A stretch of DNA of 64,000 nucleotides, from the NCBI RefSeq assembly GCF_041296385.1, contig NC_091019.1, forward strand, positions 12,788,531 to 12,852,530, written 5' to 3'. Source of the DNA: Aphelocoma coerulescens. Taxonomy: Eukaryota > Chordata > Aves > Passeriformes > Corvidae. Under the pieces are notes generated by a model that saw only the letters and a list, made by a program, of their open reading frames with translations, ran no database searches and was not told the DNA's origin. Positions 16,020 through 29,667 of the stretch are shown in pieces. How positions within the stretch are numbered: position 1 is the first letter of the stretch; every line of letters begins with the position of its first letter. A program made the position numbers and the translations under genes.

Positions 16020-16140
16020 CCCATTATCAGGAGTAACAATGAGGTACCTCTAATTAATTTGGTGCAGCCTTTGCTTCTGATACCAATCAAATCAATATTA
16101 ATGGCGAGTTTGTGCTCTCTCATTACAGCACAAAATGGGT
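16020..16140. promoter_or_regulatory. Candidate conserved non-coding element, homeodomain-site cluster
   Basis: The segment has ctaattaatt, ataccaatcaaatcaatatt and ggcgagtttgtgctctctca in close order. Clustered TAAT and CCAATCA cores with a retained CpG look like an enhancer core. This is pattern recognition only. Confidence 0.22.
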
Positions 16141-16686
16141 ACCAATCTTCTCATGAAGACTTTTGGACCATAAACTGTGTTTGAGGTCAGCGTAGTTGGC
16201 TTCTTCCCACACCCTTTTTTTCAACCAGGATGGAAAAACATATATAATGATGTGCTATTTAGTACCTGGATAAAAATCTACATTCAGGCTGTCCTACACT
16301 GAAAGACTGAAACCAGTTCAATATGAAGAAATCTCAGTCTAAGAAAATAAAAATTTTAGTAGCTCGCAGAGCTCAAATTAAACACTTAAATAGGTAACAC
16401 TAGATATTTCTCATGCTGCCTCACATTTCTCTATTTATTTTTATCTGCAGGATCAGGCGCGTTAGAGAGGGAGGCCTGGTAAGAATTGCCTCAGCCATCA
16501 TTCTTGGTTACTTACATCTGTGGTCAATTTTCCACACTTTCTTCCATAAAAGGTAAACGAGGCACTGTACTTGCAACAGGATAATCTAAACAATATGAAC
16601 AATGTTACTGTTGAAGACCATCTGGCTCATCAAGCACAGCTCCAGACTTTTAACTCCTTGAATAAAGTGCGGAACCCCGCAGTGTA

Positions 16687-16702
16687 TTTTTTTTTTTTTT
16701 TT
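16687..16702. repeat. Poly-T tract
   Basis: Sixteen consecutive Ts in PARVA intron 1. No retroelement body is recognised beside it. Confidence 0.95.
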
Positions 16703-17662
16703 CCAAAATTCATTTTTAAAATGGTAAAAAGTAGAGGTCCTGGAATCATGAGGGATTCAGACAGGGAGAAAATTCAGTTTCTGGTTTTATCCTTTCTGTA
16801 TCTTATGTATGTCGCAATCCAGGCTACAGACAAACACTCAGACGTCAAATTTTTCTACAAAAAAAGCCCTCCGTGCGTAACTGGTACGTGTGGGGTTGGC
16901 GTTTCAGAGGGGAGACAAGAGGGTTAAGTATTTCATAATTCACTTCAACTTAATGGCCTGGTTCTACCACTTCTTAAAAGGTAATAAAAGTCAAAGAAGG
17001 GTCACCAGGAATTAGAGGAAAATCGGGGGGAGGGATAAGGGTGAATGCGACCAAAGAAGGCTTTTGCTAATTGTACACACAATTTCTTATCTGTAGAGAA
17101 ATTAACAAGTGGCTGGTCTCTGGGAGAAAAATGTTAAAGCAGCACAGGAACAAAATAACCTGGAAGAGGGCAAGCCAGCAGGGAGAAAACAGTAATCCTG
17201 AAATTCCAAAGAGCAAAGGAAGCACTGGAGCTGGCTGTGCTCTGTGCTCCAGAAGCCGGACCAAGGGTCTGTGCCTCAGTTTCCCCACCCACCCATTGCC
17301 AGGGGAATTGCAGCCCAGGGGAGCAGTGCCAGGATTCACCTCAGCTCTGCAAGGCTCTCTGGAATACAGAACGGCAGCAAGCTTGTGGCTTACAGCAGGA
17401 CAGCTCCACAGACATAGAGGAGTTAAATATTCTTACTCTTCTAAAAGGCTACAGACTTCAAAACACACTTGTTTTTCAACTGAGCAACAGAAAGAATTGG
17501 ATTTTGTCACGGGTCTTTGTTCAGTTTTCACTCAGCTCTGTGATCTCTCAATTCTGTGATTTCTGTGCACTGAGCGGGTTAAAAAGCCCCATAAGCGTTG
17601 GCTGTAACAGGACAGGGTTTTGGTCCTCAAGAGGGTTGTTATCCTCCAAAGAAGTTTTAATG

Positions 17663-17735
17663 GCATTATAAAAAAGAAAACAAAACAAAACAATAAAAAC
17701 ATCCAAAATAAAACCAAAAAACCCACAACCAACTG
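17663..17735. repeat. A/C-rich low-complexity tract
   Basis: The plus strand is made almost only of A with interspersed C (aaaacaaaacaaaacaataa and following) and lacks G for most of its length. It may be the remnant of a low-complexity expansion. Confidence 0.8.
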
Positions 17736-18639
17736 GTTGTTGAAATACTTCAATGCTTTTTATTTAATTTCTAAAAATATTTTTGGAAAGGAAAGCAAAG
17801 AAAATGAATTAGAGCATAGTTGGATTTTTTCTTTTTGTGTAAACATGAAAATTAATTCTCATATTCAGCGGTTCCTTGCTTTAAATTCTGCATCTTGCTT
17901 TAACTCGAAACATCACCCTATCTGGTTTCTAGGTAGAGCACACACAGGGCTGAACCTTCCCCTACAGTAAGTTCTTCCAGCCACTCCCAAAAACATGTGC
18001 CCACAACCCTTTTTCAAAGTCTACTCTAATTTAGATCTAATTTTCATTGAAGCTATTATATCATAAGCCCACTGCAATATGTACTGACATACATATGCTG
18101 AATTCTTAGCTTACAAAATCATTTTAACACGCAAGAAGGACTTTTTAAAAATTATTTTAATGAAATAGTTTTTAATATATGCTCATGACTCATCAATTGA
18201 AAAAAAAGCAGTGTTACAGTAAGCAAGATAGGTCAGGCAGTTTTATGATTAATGGGGTCAAAAAGTTAGAATTCATGTTTAAAACTCACACTGAAACAAT
18301 TAACCCTATCTACTGAGCACCAAGCCCCAAAAACCAATGCAAAATTTCAGAAAGAAGCAATACTATGTTACGAAACACTTTTGGTGTGTGTTCCTCCACT
18401 TCAAAAACAGAGCAAAAGATTTCACCCATTTATCAAGAGATTTTCTGGGTGTAACTCTTCCAAAACAAATCTAGCTTTGAAGTATGAGATGTTAGAGTAC
18501 AATGTGTAAAGTAGGCATGCCCTAACGGCTATTTTGCTGCAAAAGCATCCTGTTTTCTGCTGTACCAACTGAAAGTCCCTTTCCTCCTACTTAAGCTAAT
18601 ATTAGGATCTGAAAAATGAAAACAGAAGTCATTTGATCA

Positions 18640-18850
18640 ACAAGGAATCTGCTGCCGAAACCTCCCGTACGTTAATGACAACGGCAGTTACAAAAGCGTC
18701 GGCCAATTATACTGTAGCTCTGAGAAAAATCATTCCTTTAAATTTATTTTGCTGCTAACTCGACTGAGTGCTCATGAGAGCGAGCATCAAATGCACTGTA
18801 AGCAGCTCCTGGATTTTAATTAAGAGCATTCCACAGGAATAATGCTAACA
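18640..18850. promoter_or_regulatory. Candidate conserved non-coding element with retained CpGs
   Basis: Within AT-rich intron, this stretch carries about eight CpGs (cccgtacgtt, acaacggcag, agcgtcggcc, ctcgactg, gagcgagc). It also has ggccaattat (a CCAAT core) and a ttaattaag homeodomain-type site. CpGs usually decay in introns, so their retention hints at constraint or an unmethylated state. The role is inferred. Possible exon status was considered, but no open frame fits parvin. Confidence 0.35.
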
Positions 18851-19794
18851 CTTGCTGAGTGATAAACATATAAGCACTAATACTGTTCTGCAAAGCCTTA
18901 AATTACACGCTCCAGTACGTTGGATTTAAATCCTAGAAGACACTGGCACCAGTTGCTGGGATTACAACTTTCAATTAAACCTAGAACTAAATTACTGGAT
19001 TTCAAACCATTTCTTTAAGCCACACCTGTCTGCTAAGCATTTTACCACATTCACACTTAATAACCCTTAACATTTTCATCAAGAGAGCTCAAAAGCTCTT
19101 CCAAATTTAATCCCCATCACCGCTCCATTTCACACATCTGGAAACTGAGGCAAACAACAGTTAAATATCCCAAGCTAACATAGGAACCTGTGCCATGGCC
19201 ACTGCTTTTGAAAGGGGCGACTGCACCTTGCTCCCAAACTTGTTGATCGTTCTCACTCCCACATGATCGTCATCTCTTGTGCCAGTATTCCCATGGCCTT
19301 ATGGTAAATTGTGCCAGGGAAGAGCTTCAGATTAAAACTGAGGGGTAAAAGGAATGACATGCATACAAATTAACACACCTGAGTCTGTAGCCATTATTTA
19401 TGAGGCACCTCTAGGTGGGCACCTTTCCAGACTTGGTAACAGAATGCTATCTTGACTCAGCACAACAGAAGTCTACAGTTGCCTTTGAAAACCTCAGTCA
19501 TGTTTCCATCTAATTGAAAAGTGATAAAAAAAGAAAGAAAAAACCCAAAATTATTTTTCCTCCTGATTCACGACTGTTCTCTATTTGAAAACGTGGTTCA
19601 TTGCTTTTCTAAATAATGTTAGGCTTACTCAGACTAAATCTCACCAAGAAGCATTTGGCCAACTTCATATGAATTTCATATAGCAAAATACTCAAACTTT
19701 CTTAAAACCAAACGTCCATACTCTTGTCCACACCACAGCTGAAGAGCTGCAGGGATGCTGTGCATGGTGGAAAACTATGACACAGGGGAGAGCT

Positions 19795-19936
19795 CTGCAC
19801 CTGCACTTCCACACCCAGAGTGCTGTGCCCAGTTCTGGGCTCTCCAGGGCGAGAGACACGTGGAGTTTCTGCAGAGAGTCCAGTGAAGGGCCGCAAAGGT
19901 GCTTAGTGACCTGGAGCATCTCTCATGAGGATGAGC
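19795..19936 (+). mobile_element. CR1 LINE internal fragment
   Basis: The plus strand reads tgtgcccagttctgggctct, then gcagagagtccagtgaaggg and ctggagcatctctcatgagg. This is the well-known avian CR1 block in sense orientation, from the C-terminal part of ORF2. It is short, diverged and truncated at both ends. The boundaries are approximate. Confidence 0.85.
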
Positions 19937-22900
19937 CCCAAAGTCCCAAAGCTCTGGTGCACTCATGATTCTCCAACTCAGAAATGCTCAGAAGGTTCGA
20001 CTATTGAGAGAACTGGAGAACAGGAGCACAGAACAGGACAAAGAATCCACTCAGCCATGCGTACCCTCAACTACTCTCTACATGCACAGACATCAAAAAC
20101 TAATTCAAATTTAAGAAATCTAAGTCACATGCATATACACAAACACCTCATTCCTTTCCTGCACTCCTACGAAAAGTTAGATTCCTTTAGTATCCTGGTA
20201 AAAAGTAGTCTATTGCACAAATATGCTCTGGGCATAAGATCTGTCACTAATCAAAATTATTGAGAACGATTCTTTTATCTAATGTTTGATATATTTCATT
20301 AAGTACATTGAAATTCTTGTACACACCAGGAAGTAAACGGCCTGAGTATTTTGAGAAGTGTGAAGCTAACATGTATCACTTCTGAGGAAAAAAACGATCC
20401 TCTCCTTTTCTGGCAGTTGTCATTACAAAAGCAGGTAGTTGCTGCAGATGAAATCCCTGAAACTGCACATTCTGGTCCATACTCTGTAGTTAACTGCCTT
20501 GAAGCAAAAATAAAACGCTTGGGTTGCTGCTTCTTGTGCAAAGTTTCTGTGTCAGTAACAACAATGTATGTAACACTTCTAAAGCCTGATGAACTAAGGA
20601 GGACTCTGCTAAACATAAAATCCCTTACAGTGCCTGGATGAAACAACTGAAGAAAACTGCTGCAGCTGCTTGTACTGTCTCTAGGTTTTGGCATTCATTA
20701 TTTAAGTTCAGTGGAAACTGTACAGCCTTGAAGTAGACTGACTCATGCACTTTAACTTCCAATTTCCTGCAAACAATCCATTAGGTTTTGGCAAGTTTCA
20801 TAGTGCACAGTACTTCCCTGAAAAGGGCAGCTCCCAAACTCTTCTGATTTCAACAGCGTTTTTGAGTTTGATGAAAGTAGAATTTGTACTCGTGCCCTTA
20901 CAAAACTGAGTGTGATCCCCACCTGAAGATGTCTGACACACTTACCAAAGGTACATGAATGACTTTGCTCAGAAAGATTCTCTCCAAATATACTTGTTGG
21001 GACAAATCCTACTGGGCTGTACTATATGGGCATTTCTCAGAGAACACGAACTGACTTTAGACGTGCACTGTCAAGTTTTACCTGACAAGGAAAGCAAAAA
21101 AAATATTTTCATACTACCTACACCTCCCCCAAAAGTGCCCTACCTACTCCTACACTTCTCTGGTTTTATAGCAGCTGAAATGAGCTACTTGATAAGTAAA
21201 TGCTAATTCTGTCATTTGTAGCTACAATGGTTTTAAAATTTACCATTCCCTTCAAATATTTTTTGTCCCCAAGTGGTATCTGAAATATGTCAGTAACTCA
21301 GAATGGAAAATAACTGTGGTATCTCGATCACCACCAGTTGGTAACTGTAGATAAATGTGGTCTAGTAAACAGTGACTAGTAAAATAATTCTTCTTCCATC
21401 CCCAGGATGCAATTATTTAAAAATGAGAAAAGAGATGAAAGCATCAACATAAATACATGTGCATACAGCTTTCAAAGTACTCAGTGGGATTCCAAATCTC
21501 CAGTTCAGCTGACACAGTAGAAGAGCTTTCCACATTAAAATTGCTTTTTTTAATCTGTGCACCTTGCAGACTGTGGTGCTGGAATCTTGTGTTTATCCAC
21601 ACTCTAAAAAAGCTACAGTAAACAGCAGCACAGATTTTCTCACCTCAGCATATCAAATCTCCATCTACACAAGGCAATCATAAATAGGTTGCACAGTTCC
21701 ATAGTTTTCATGTTCATTCAGGTCCTTAGCCCTCTCTCCAAGTACTGTCAGCAAGCCCAATTTATTAATTGAGATCTGCAAAATACTCCACTTTTCACAA
21801 GAATTGACCCAATCTCATCCCAATGATTTCACTCAAGTGATACAACCACCAAATGGGCAGTGGCCACTAGGGGAAAGCTCACATGCAACAAACTAAACAA
21901 GAGGGTCTAGTGGCAAAAAAGTTTACAAAATTTAGAAGCAAACTCCAGGATGTTTTGAAGGGCTTGTTTAAAGTTTTTCAAAATACATTGTGACTACCAG
22001 GGGATTACACATTGTGGGAACTGAAGTGGCTATGGCAGTAGAATTAAGCACCTAGACCCACTGTGTATTCGGGTGCTCAAAAGACACCCACCAGCAGCTC
22101 TGCAGGTGCCTGCACTCCAGCTGGGAAAGTCCAACAGGTATTTAATTCCCTGCTGCTGTACATGAACACTGACATAAACCTGACTCCAACAGCAGGTGCT
22201 TATTTCCCAGCTTCCTTTCCCAAGCTAGACTGTGCACAGGTATTTCCACTATAAATAAGATGTTTAAAGATGGCAGACCAAAGTTGTAATAATTATTAAT
22301 TACTGCTGAGGGTACCTTATTTTCTGCACAATTATGTGATGTTTCATAGCAACACTAAGTTTGTATTAATTTCTTGGTAAGTGTGTTACTATTCTCCACC
22401 TCAGAAAGAACTCTTTCCTACCTTGCTGAAGCCCCTGGGATGTATCCCCAAAGACTGGTTAAATGTTCGAACAATTAGCATAATCCTAACCCTTTTCTTT
22501 CTTTCTTGTTTTTTTAATAGACTCTCATTTCCTCACTTTTAAATATGTGCAATTTCTTGCAGCTTTACTTAAGGTTCAATCTGACAGACCCATTCCCTCT
22601 TTCCACTACATTTCCAAGCCTTAACAGAGAATGTGCCTGATTTAGTCCTTAAGCTCTGCTGTACTCTGACATGATCATGTATGCACCTCTTTGAGCACAT
22701 GAATGGTTTCTTGACTTGTCTCCTTGACTTGCCTCCTTGCATGCTTATTGTTAAACAGGGAATTAAGTGGTTTGTCAGACTGATCCCAAGTGCTTAGCAT
22801 CTGAACAGCATGAAGTTTTGCTCTGCTGAGTAAGAAAACATTTCCCAGAACTTCATCTCTCTATCCATGCTAACTGCCTACATACAACTCTACTTCCCTG

Positions 22901-24154
22901 ACAAAAGAATAAAATTTACAGATATCATTATCTCCCTGGGATAAGATATTTTTTAGTGAAACTGGAGACCAATGGTTTGAACCAGGGAAGCAAATGAAGC
23001 AGCGCTGGTACACTAGTCATCCAGGGGTTAAGCTAATTTGTTAGTGCCCTTGCTGTTTCTTGCTGTCAGCCACTGTGCATCCACTCTCTAAACTCTGAAA
23101 AGAACACTGACCTTTAATCTGTGGTATTAGTTCCTTTGACAAAATGGAAGATTATTTCTTTCTCCCACAAGCCTTCATGCGAAGCTTAGCCAGCTTCCAT
23201 CTGGTCTGACTAATTAAATGTAAGTTAACATTAAGTTAAGAGCCAGCTCTAGCCCACAGACCTTCTATTCTGCAACAGCAGGTTTATTAATTAGCTGAAC
23301 TATTTGAGTATTTAATACCAATTTTTGATTACTTCTATTTCCTTCGCTGTCTCATGAAAACAGGGAAATGTTTTTGAAGATATATTTGCATAATTTCAGT
23401 TCAGAAACACAAAATACCAAGACGTGCTAATAAGATTCTGAGCAGCCATAAACTGTCAGGTTTTTTTCTTCTGTATTTGACATGTTAATAAAATACCATC
23501 ATAACAGTGTGAAGGATCTGCCTATTATGCACAAGATGTGGAATCACTGGAGCTGTACACTTTAAGCTGGCCCTGACCCACAATCTGGCCCTATATGTAC
23601 TAAAACTACAACCAGTTGTTGTATTCCTTATTCAGTCAAAACTTTCTTTGACCCTAATGGGCGTTCTGTCTGAATGAAGAACAAAGGGATTAGATCTAAT
23701 ATGGGGAGCTACTAATTAGAATCATGCCCGCAGCTAACTTTTGATAAAATTCATTTGTAAAAATAAAAATACAAAGAATTTACTAAGTCAAAATGGTGCT
23801 TTGCACTGTTTTAACATTAACTCTGTGTAGGTCTGGTACCTAATCTATTTCACTGTATTTAACAGTAGATGTTAGAGAAGAAAACTATACACTTCAAGAC
23901 TTTTAAAATAAATTATACAGCAAATTTAGATTTATAAATTTGTTTTAACATCTCACATTACTTTGAGAAAGACTGTTATATCAGGTAAAACATTTTAACC
24001 TCTTAACCAAACCTTCTTTCTTTGGGATAGAGGCAAAGATCACATATAGAAATGCTTTTTCTTCATATATTTATTTAATATAATGCCTGCTGCTACTGTA
24101 CATAAAGTATATTTAAAAATTCAAACCACAGGAAATGTCTACCTAGTTCACATA

Positions 24155-24240
24155 CCAAAAAAAAAACAAACAAAAAAACAAAAAACAAACAAAAAAGCAA
24201 CCAAACAAAAAAAAACCCAAACAAATCCAACCAATTAAAA
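24155..24240. repeat. A/C-rich low-complexity tract
   Basis: About 85 bases of A runs broken by single C or CC (aaaaaaaaacaaacaaaaaa and following), with almost no G or T. This is the longest such tract in the window. Confidence 0.9.
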
Positions 24241-24722
24241 GTTGGTTAATATAAAAACCTAAACTGTATCAAGACATGCATCAGAGAGTTACAAATCAAC
24301 AAAAACTGTGAATGGCACAAAGCTGTCTAATGGAGCAAGACTAAACACAGAAATGAGGAGACCACAGCTCCCTTCCACTTCTCTGCCTGCAGAAGATCAC
24401 ATGAGTGAATCAATTCACCTTTTCTGCCTCAATTGCCCCAAGCAGATGGTGCAGGGAGAACAAACGTTTTTCCTTTTCTGATCTCACCTTAAAATTCTCA
24501 GGTGTTTCAGTCAGATGAAGATGCTCTGTGTAAGGGCAGACTGTTAGCAGTTAATATCATGTTGGAAATAGAAATGGACAAGCAATTCACTTCTAAGAGA
24601 CTCTGAAATCAAAAACGCTGTTTTACAGGGTGCAAGACCAACAGTAGACAAAAAGCATTTCTGATTGTTTCTTATATGGGGTTTTCTTATCAACTTATTC
24701 TGTTCTCTCATTTTAATGACCT

Positions 24723-24771
24723 GTTTCAAAACAAAACCAAAACAAAACCAAACCAAAAAACCCAAACCCTT
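24723..24771. repeat. A/C-rich low-complexity tract
   Basis: Repeats of aaaacc and aaaac on the plus strand (caaaacaaaaccaaaacaaa and following), of the same kind as the tract about 0.5 kb to the left. Confidence 0.85.
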
Positions 24772-25318
24772 TCTCATTAAGCTTTCAATCTCTGTCCCAT
24801 CTTCTGCCTAGCTTACTTTACATTTGTGTTCTCACTGTACACACCAACTCTTGTTTATTTCCACAGCTTACCCTGGGAATGCTGTTCTACACAGAATTGT
24901 TACCTTTTACTCAAGCAAAAGCAGAATGTCTGATAAAATCCACTGGGGTAACTCCTTCAAAAATGAAATACAAGACCCAAAATGCAATCTAAATGTACTA
25001 GTCTGACTCTAAGGCTAGCCACGGTTTTCCTCTAAAGGCCATTAAGATTCAGCCCATTTTCAGAATACCAGACGTGCGCACAGAGAACTGCTGAGCTCCA
25101 TTCTGACACAGCAGTAGCTGATTCCTCTGAACTCATTGCTGGCACTTGGGCTGCTCACGCCAGCTTTCCTCGTGAGCTGGAGCCACCTTGTGCCCTACAG
25201 AGCACCTGCACCCTGAGGTCGGCTTAGGAAAAACTGAGTTTACATGCTGGCATTTTGTGTATGAGACAACAGCTAAAAAATACTTATTCGGCTTCTATAT
25301 AAATCGTTTCATTTGGCA

Positions 25319-25388
25319 GTAACTGTTTGAAATCAGTTAAAGATGATTTATTTGTGGGTAACTATTTCAAGTCAGTTAAAAATGAACA
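25319..25388. repeat. Two-copy imperfect tandem duplication, 39-bp period
   Basis: gtaactgtttgaaatcagtt and gtaactatttcaagtcagtt lie 39 bases apart, each followed by aaagatga or aaaaatga. Imperfect, two copies only. Confidence 0.75.
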
Positions 25389-28300
25389 AATTAATAAAGC
25401 TGCAAATAAACTGGATGCTGACTATTTTTTTTCCAATTCAACCCACCACTGCAATAAGGTTTTACAAGTTATGCAAGACACTAAGTCACTTTGAACACTC
25501 GTGGTATAATGAGGAATACCACCACTATTTTCCAGTTTATTATGTGCTCTTATGTATGACTGAGAATTATAACAAAGCAGTGACAAGAATGCAAGACCAT
25601 GAGCTGCTCTGCTGCATGTTTTACTTTGCAGTGAAACACTGAAGTCTCTTCCTCTGCAGTAATGAATTTGAGTGCACAGCATAAAAATGTTTAAAAATGC
25701 TGCCGTTCAGATTTGGCCTCTAGCCATAAAATTCAAATCCAGATTTCAAACATGCCTAAATTCAGAATTGAGGTTTTTTTGGTCTCATTATAAAATAGGG
25801 ATCACATGAATCAAATAGGTCTGGACATACTTCCAGAGGCTACTGGGGCAAATTCTGACTCGGGGCCAAATCTACCATATTCATGTTCTTTTGTTCTGAC
25901 AGGATCAATATCAAATGTGTTGAGGGTACTGAGCCAATAGGTATTTCCTTTCCTTCTCAAAGCAAGAGTGATGTTCTTTATTCCAAGCACGTAGGACAGA
26001 TGTGACTGCACCTTCTAATAAAATTAATACTTATCATTTAAACACATGAGACCTGACATTTCTTCTTAAGCCTGAAAGCATAGGCCACAAAAAACCCCAA
26101 ACAAACCACAAAATCCAACCCCCTGAACTACACAGTTACAACAAAAAGTGTTCTGACCTTTTACCATTCTTCTTCTTCATGCACTTTGACGACAAGTTAG
26201 GCATATCATCTTTTGAATTCAGCTCTGCAATACATTATACTGCATTTACTCTGAGCACTCTGACACTCTGACATTATCATTATCTTCTTTTGTGCCCGAC
26301 AGCAACTGCAGCTCCTATAATGCCATTATTGTAATTAAGAACAATCTGAACCATTGACAGCATTGCCTCGTTTGCTCTAGAATCCCCTGTGCATTAGTGT
26401 TCTTCTAAACCAATATTTCTCTATTAATAGTTTGCTACTTTAGAACTGCCTACGGTTAAAAAAAAAAAAATTAGGCCTCAGCCTAACTCAATGGCCAAAG
26501 AAAAAACTTGCTAAGAAAAAAATTAATGAAAGGCTGTGCACTGGCAAACTGTTACACTCTTCCTTACACTTGCTGAAAATGGATTCACACCCTGCCAACC
26601 TATTCAGGCCGTTACCCAGGTGAGGAAGCTAACTTTGGCTTCCTTCAAAAGGACCACCTGTACAGATACAAAAGAAAACATCTCTTCTCCCACTAAATGT
26701 ACCCAAAGTACTTCTCTGTCTAAACTCTCCCTTTCATTAATCCAGCTCACAGTTGGATAAGCAGGGCACGGCAATTCAGACATTTTTGTCTGGGAAATTC
26801 TGACCTTAACTCCCAGCCCTGCAGCACACGTGCTCTATAGGCTGCCTGCACCCCATCCATCTGTTTGCTGAGGGTGACACCTGCCTGTCCCTGAGCCAGG
26901 AACGTGGTCGGCCACAGCCCTGTGATCACCTAACACCCAGCCTTTCCCTACTGTAATTCCAGGGAAACAATCCACCGTGGGCTAAAGAACTGCAGGTGCA
27001 ACTGGCAGGACAGGACTGACACATTAACATGGACCTCTTAGAATCCACAAAGCCCACGGCCAGGCCATCAGAAGCAACTTCAGTTTTTCCTCTGCAATAA
27101 ATGAGAAGCTGAAGTACCAAGTCCTAACAGAAAAGAACCCAGCAAGAATTACGTGCATGCTGTCTGGAAAGGGAGCATCGCTGGTCACATGGAGTTTTAT
27201 ATATTTTAAGTAGATGTGAACACAGAAAAGCACCCTATGAAAATGACCAAAGAAACATGGCCAGTGGAAAAGAGCTGGTATTTCCCAAGGCGATTTAGAT
27301 AGATGTAGTGGCAGACTTTTTCTTCTTGTGAACACATATCCCATTAAAAAATTATGAACCTTAGCTAAAGGAACATTCAAGAAATTATAATGTTTAGGCT
27401 ACTTTTGGAATTTTTTATTCTTTCAAAGCTTTTGCAGTATGAGATTGTATTTTCATGTCTGGGACATCACTCTACCACACCCTTCAGTCTCTGCCCAGAG
27501 CTGCAGAAGGGGAACAGTGCTCAGTGGCAACTGTTGCACCCCCTCTCCTCCTAAAGTCCCTTTTTTCAAGTGGGATTTCATAGGTTTCACTATGAATAAA
27601 GGCTAATATCACCCATCACCGGGTCAGTGCCACAGACTGCTCTACCACTCCACTGGAAGGGTAAAGAAAAGGAGCAGCTCTATGCTAAGCAGGAATCAGA
27701 GAAGCCAGGAGGACTTAACCATGACTACAACTACCAAGAATGACTCACAGAAATTCACACTCCAGGTGTTTTCTTTCATGAAAATAATTATCTAAGAAAA
27801 ACATATTGTGAACCATGGTACGCTGTGTGCTGCTTGACACAAAGATCAATAAGAAGTCAGGAAGAGAAGTGCGAAGACTAAAAGGAAAGCAGTTTTGCTA
27901 AGTCATGTCCTATGTCCTCTCTTAATTTTGTATTAAATCCACACAAATGATAAAAACATTTCATTGCACCACATGCAATTATTTCACATGGACTACTACA
28001 AAACTGAAAGGAAACCAGAGCATTTGGGAGACTGTAGAGCCTTGTTATTCAACCGTGCAATTCTTTAATATTTTGAGTAAGATCACTGCTTGATGAACAG
28101 CGGCACAGTCTAGAGCCAGGTGCAGGATTTGGGTGAACAGATGGTGGCTAATCTTCCTAATACTGCTCTGCCAGTACAACTCACTCTTGACCAGTCACAT
28201 CCCTGGTTTTTTTCTGGCCCTCGGCTTTCTCTGGCCTAAGCACAGCTTGTCAAGGGGTAGTTGCAGAGTAGGCTAAGGATTCACAAAAGGCTGTTGATCT

Positions 28301-29655
28301 GATTTTGCTTTTGGTCCAAGATATCTTTTGTTTCTATTTCAGTTTGGTCACTAAAGTGAATTAACTCACTGGTGCACTCAACACACACATACACACCCAA
28401 TCCAACAGGGACAAAGGTATTCAAGCCAAATAATGTTATCTATTAGTAAGTATTAGCACACCAAACAGAAAATGCATGATGATACATGCAGAGAGCACAG
28501 CTCTGAGTGCTTTGCTACTCAGTTCTCCAACTACAGCCACACACTCCAAAGCAGCACAGGGACTACGGGCTGGAGAAGGCACACAGAACACACAGAGAGC
28601 AAGCTACGCCTTCAGCCCCACCCCAGCCCCACATTTGGAAGAGCTGCAAGTGAAAATGTGAAGCACTGGAAAACATCCTGTCTTCCAGCTCATCCTCCCT
28701 CACAAAAAAATGAAACCACACTGCTTCCAGCACAGCACTGACTGCACCACCTCAGTGTCAACTGTCCTTCCGGGATCATCTCCTTTTGGGTTGGCTGCAG
28801 TTTAGCTGATAAAATAGCTTAGGGATACAACATTGCATTTGAATAGGAACTGGTGTGGGGAGGAAAAGGAAGAGGAAAGAAGAAGCAGATGGAAAAGCAA
28901 CACAATTTTAGGTACACCTCAACCACTGATTTTTTAAAGTTTCATTTCACAAAGAACTGTGTCCCTACAACTGCTGATTTCACCTTCAGCAATCCCAGCA
29001 TTTTGCTGAAAAAGACTGCAGAACTCTGGATTAAGTTATTAGGAAGCACTTGATCTTGGATACAGTGACATAACAAATAAACTGGACTGTCCTTAATCTC
29101 CGTGAGAAAGGCAGAGAGCCCAGTATTAAAGTATTTGGTCTGCAGGGAGGGCATCATTTAATGCTTGTGAAAGGCATTAAGAAACCAAAATTAGGATATA
29201 TCCCAGAGATCCTGTCCAAGGGAGATTTCCAGAAGCACAGACCTGTACTTACAGGAAGCTGCCTTTAAGGCAAGGGGTTTCAAAGATGTAGAGCCCACAA
29301 GCAGTAATCAAATCCAGTGAGAACTTTTCTCTCAGCCAGAATCTTGGTCCCTAGTCTTCTCTTACCTTCAGGGCAGATTCCTTCAAATGCTACAGGAAAC
29401 ATCAGAGTTCTAAAAGCCCAGATTCTCTTGACAAGCACACTCACTTTCACTACGGATGAAAACTTCATTCTCAGTGGAGTACCTCATATTTATTCTACAG
29501 CTTTACTTGGTTATATCCACATTCACTCTGCAAAGTGGATACATGCTTTTATGAGGATGATATAAGGGAATGCATGTTTTAAATCTGGAGATGTAAAGAA
29601 AAAATTAGCACTGAAACAAAGGTGCATCAGTCTGAGCTGGTCTCTAGCTGTTTTG

Positions 29656-29667
29656 TTTTTTTTTTTT
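29656..29667. repeat. Poly-T tract
   Basis: Twelve consecutive Ts in PARVA intron 1, preceded by ttttg. Confidence 0.9.

Noticed and set aside
17071..17559. 162-codon plus-strand open frame
   Set aside because: Overlaps a different-frame open reading and an opposite-strand one. Composition is ordinary intronic DNA and no domain is recognised.
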